Below are positions 5,445-5,829 of a stretch of 5,829 nt of DNA, piece after piece (positions within the stretch are counted from its first letter, which is position 1; the number at the start of each line of letters is the position of its first letter). The stretch is from NCBI GenBank assembly GCA_013151975.1, contig JAADHG010000304.1:1-5829 (forward strand), in the 5' to 3' direction. Source of the stretch: Chlorobiota bacterium. GTDB taxonomy: Bacteria; Bacteroidota; Bacteroidia; Flavobacteriales; Flavobacteriaceae. The notes beneath the pieces were generated by a model, which made no database searches, was not told the DNA's origin, and saw only the letters and a list, made by a program, of their open reading frames with translations. Position numbers and translations under genes: made by a program.

Positions 5445-5829
5445 TATAATGCTGCAATAATACTTTCGCCCCCACGAACTTTTTGGTTAAGTTTTACTTT
5501 AATTGTGGTATCTAAAGGTAAAAATAAATCCACTCTCGAACCAAATTTTATAAATCCTGAGTCTTTACCCTGTGTTACTTTATCATTTTGTTTGGCATAA
5601 TTTACTATACGTCTTGCCATTGCTCCAGCTATTTGCCTATACAATACTTTACCATAGGTTTCATTTTCTACAACTACAGTTGTGCGTTCGTTTTCCTCAC
5701 TTGCTTTAGGATGCCAAGCAACTAAATATTTTCCTGAATGATATTTACTATATACCACATTACCACTAACAGGATAACGGGTAACATGCACATTTATTGG
5801 CGACATAAACACACTTACTTGTAAGCGTT
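5444..5829 (-). CDS. psd: Phosphatidylserine decarboxylase, C-terminal part (partial)
   Basis: The frame is open to the window edge, so the gene begins outside; 127 C-terminal residues are visible, beginning RLQVSVFMSPINVHVTRYP. A GTG at 5812-5810 and an ATG at 5806-5804 are internal codons, not starts, since family similarity runs upstream of them. The enzyme removes CO2 from phosphatidylserine to give phosphatidylethanolamine, the main membrane lipid of many Gram-negatives, and acts at the inner membrane. It cleaves itself to form a pyruvoyl cofactor. The cleavage motif is seen as KFGSRVD, with the reactive serine codon at 5539-5537; the FGSRVD form is that of the short-type enzymes rather than the LGST of E. 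coli. Other hallmarks are FMSPINVHVTRYPVSG with its conserved histidine and the QIAGAMARRIV helix. Residues after the serine (about 31) would become the small alpha subunit. Short-type homologues are around 215-220 residues, so roughly 90 are missing here. Confidence 0.94.
   Translation of the reverse strand, partial: RLQVSVFMSPINVHVTRYPVSGNVVYSKYHSGKYLVAWHPKASEENERTTVVVENETYGKVLYRQIAGAMARRIVNYAKQNDKVTQGKDSGFIKFGSRVDLFLPLDTTIKVKLNQKVRGGESIIAAL

Noticed and set aside
1..5829. Possible hidden defence, secretion or mobile system
   Set aside because: All coding sequence is explained by recognisable housekeeping or envelope families; there is no transposase, integrase, nuclease, toxin-antitoxin pair, CRISPR array or tRNA-like structure visible.

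Overview
The window reads as chromosomal DNA of a member of the Bacteroidetes, most likely a marine Flavobacteriaceae. The evidence is the AT-rich sequence, the lack of Shine-Dalgarno sites with A-rich leaders before the starts, promoter elements of the Bacteroidetes type (TAnnTTTG at -7), and the protein types: a PDZ-linked DTG aspartyl protease, a DUF1573 protein, a short-type phosphatidylserine decarboxylase and a bacterial acyl-CoA-binding protein. No genus can be fixed from the sequence alone.

Layout from left to right: (1) 1-294, minus strand, the N-terminal 98 residues of a PLP-dependent class I/II aminotransferase, cut by the window edge. (2) A divergent intergenic region with a 14-bp palindrome between two identical 11-bp direct repeats. 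(3) 427-1758, plus, a secreted two-lobed aspartyl protease with a C-terminal PDZ domain. (4) A short hairpin terminator serving this gene and the convergent one. (5) 1809-2237, minus, a secreted DUF1573 protein. (6) A divergent promoter region. (7) 2419-5049, plus, complete valyl-tRNA synthetase (valS). (8) A 114-bp hairpin-rich repeat element filling the gap between convergent genes. (9) 5175-5444 and 5444-5829, minus, an acyl-CoA-binding protein gene overlapping by one base the end of a phosphatidylserine decarboxylase gene (psd) whose 5' part lies outside the window.

The strands alternate, so most genes look like separate transcription units. The exception is psd-ACBP, a translationally coupled pair linked by lipid metabolism. 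Protein synthesis (valS), amino-acid metabolism (aminotransferase), two envelope or periplasmic proteins (protease, DUF1573) and membrane lipid synthesis (psd) are juxtaposed without an obvious common pathway. This is mostly a housekeeping region and I see no defence system, mobile element with a transposase, CRISPR array or RNA gene. The signals most worth a second look are non-coding or repeat-like: the composite repeat at 5057-5170, a heptanucleotide tandem repeat inside valS at 3741-3768, and the symmetric element at 343-383.
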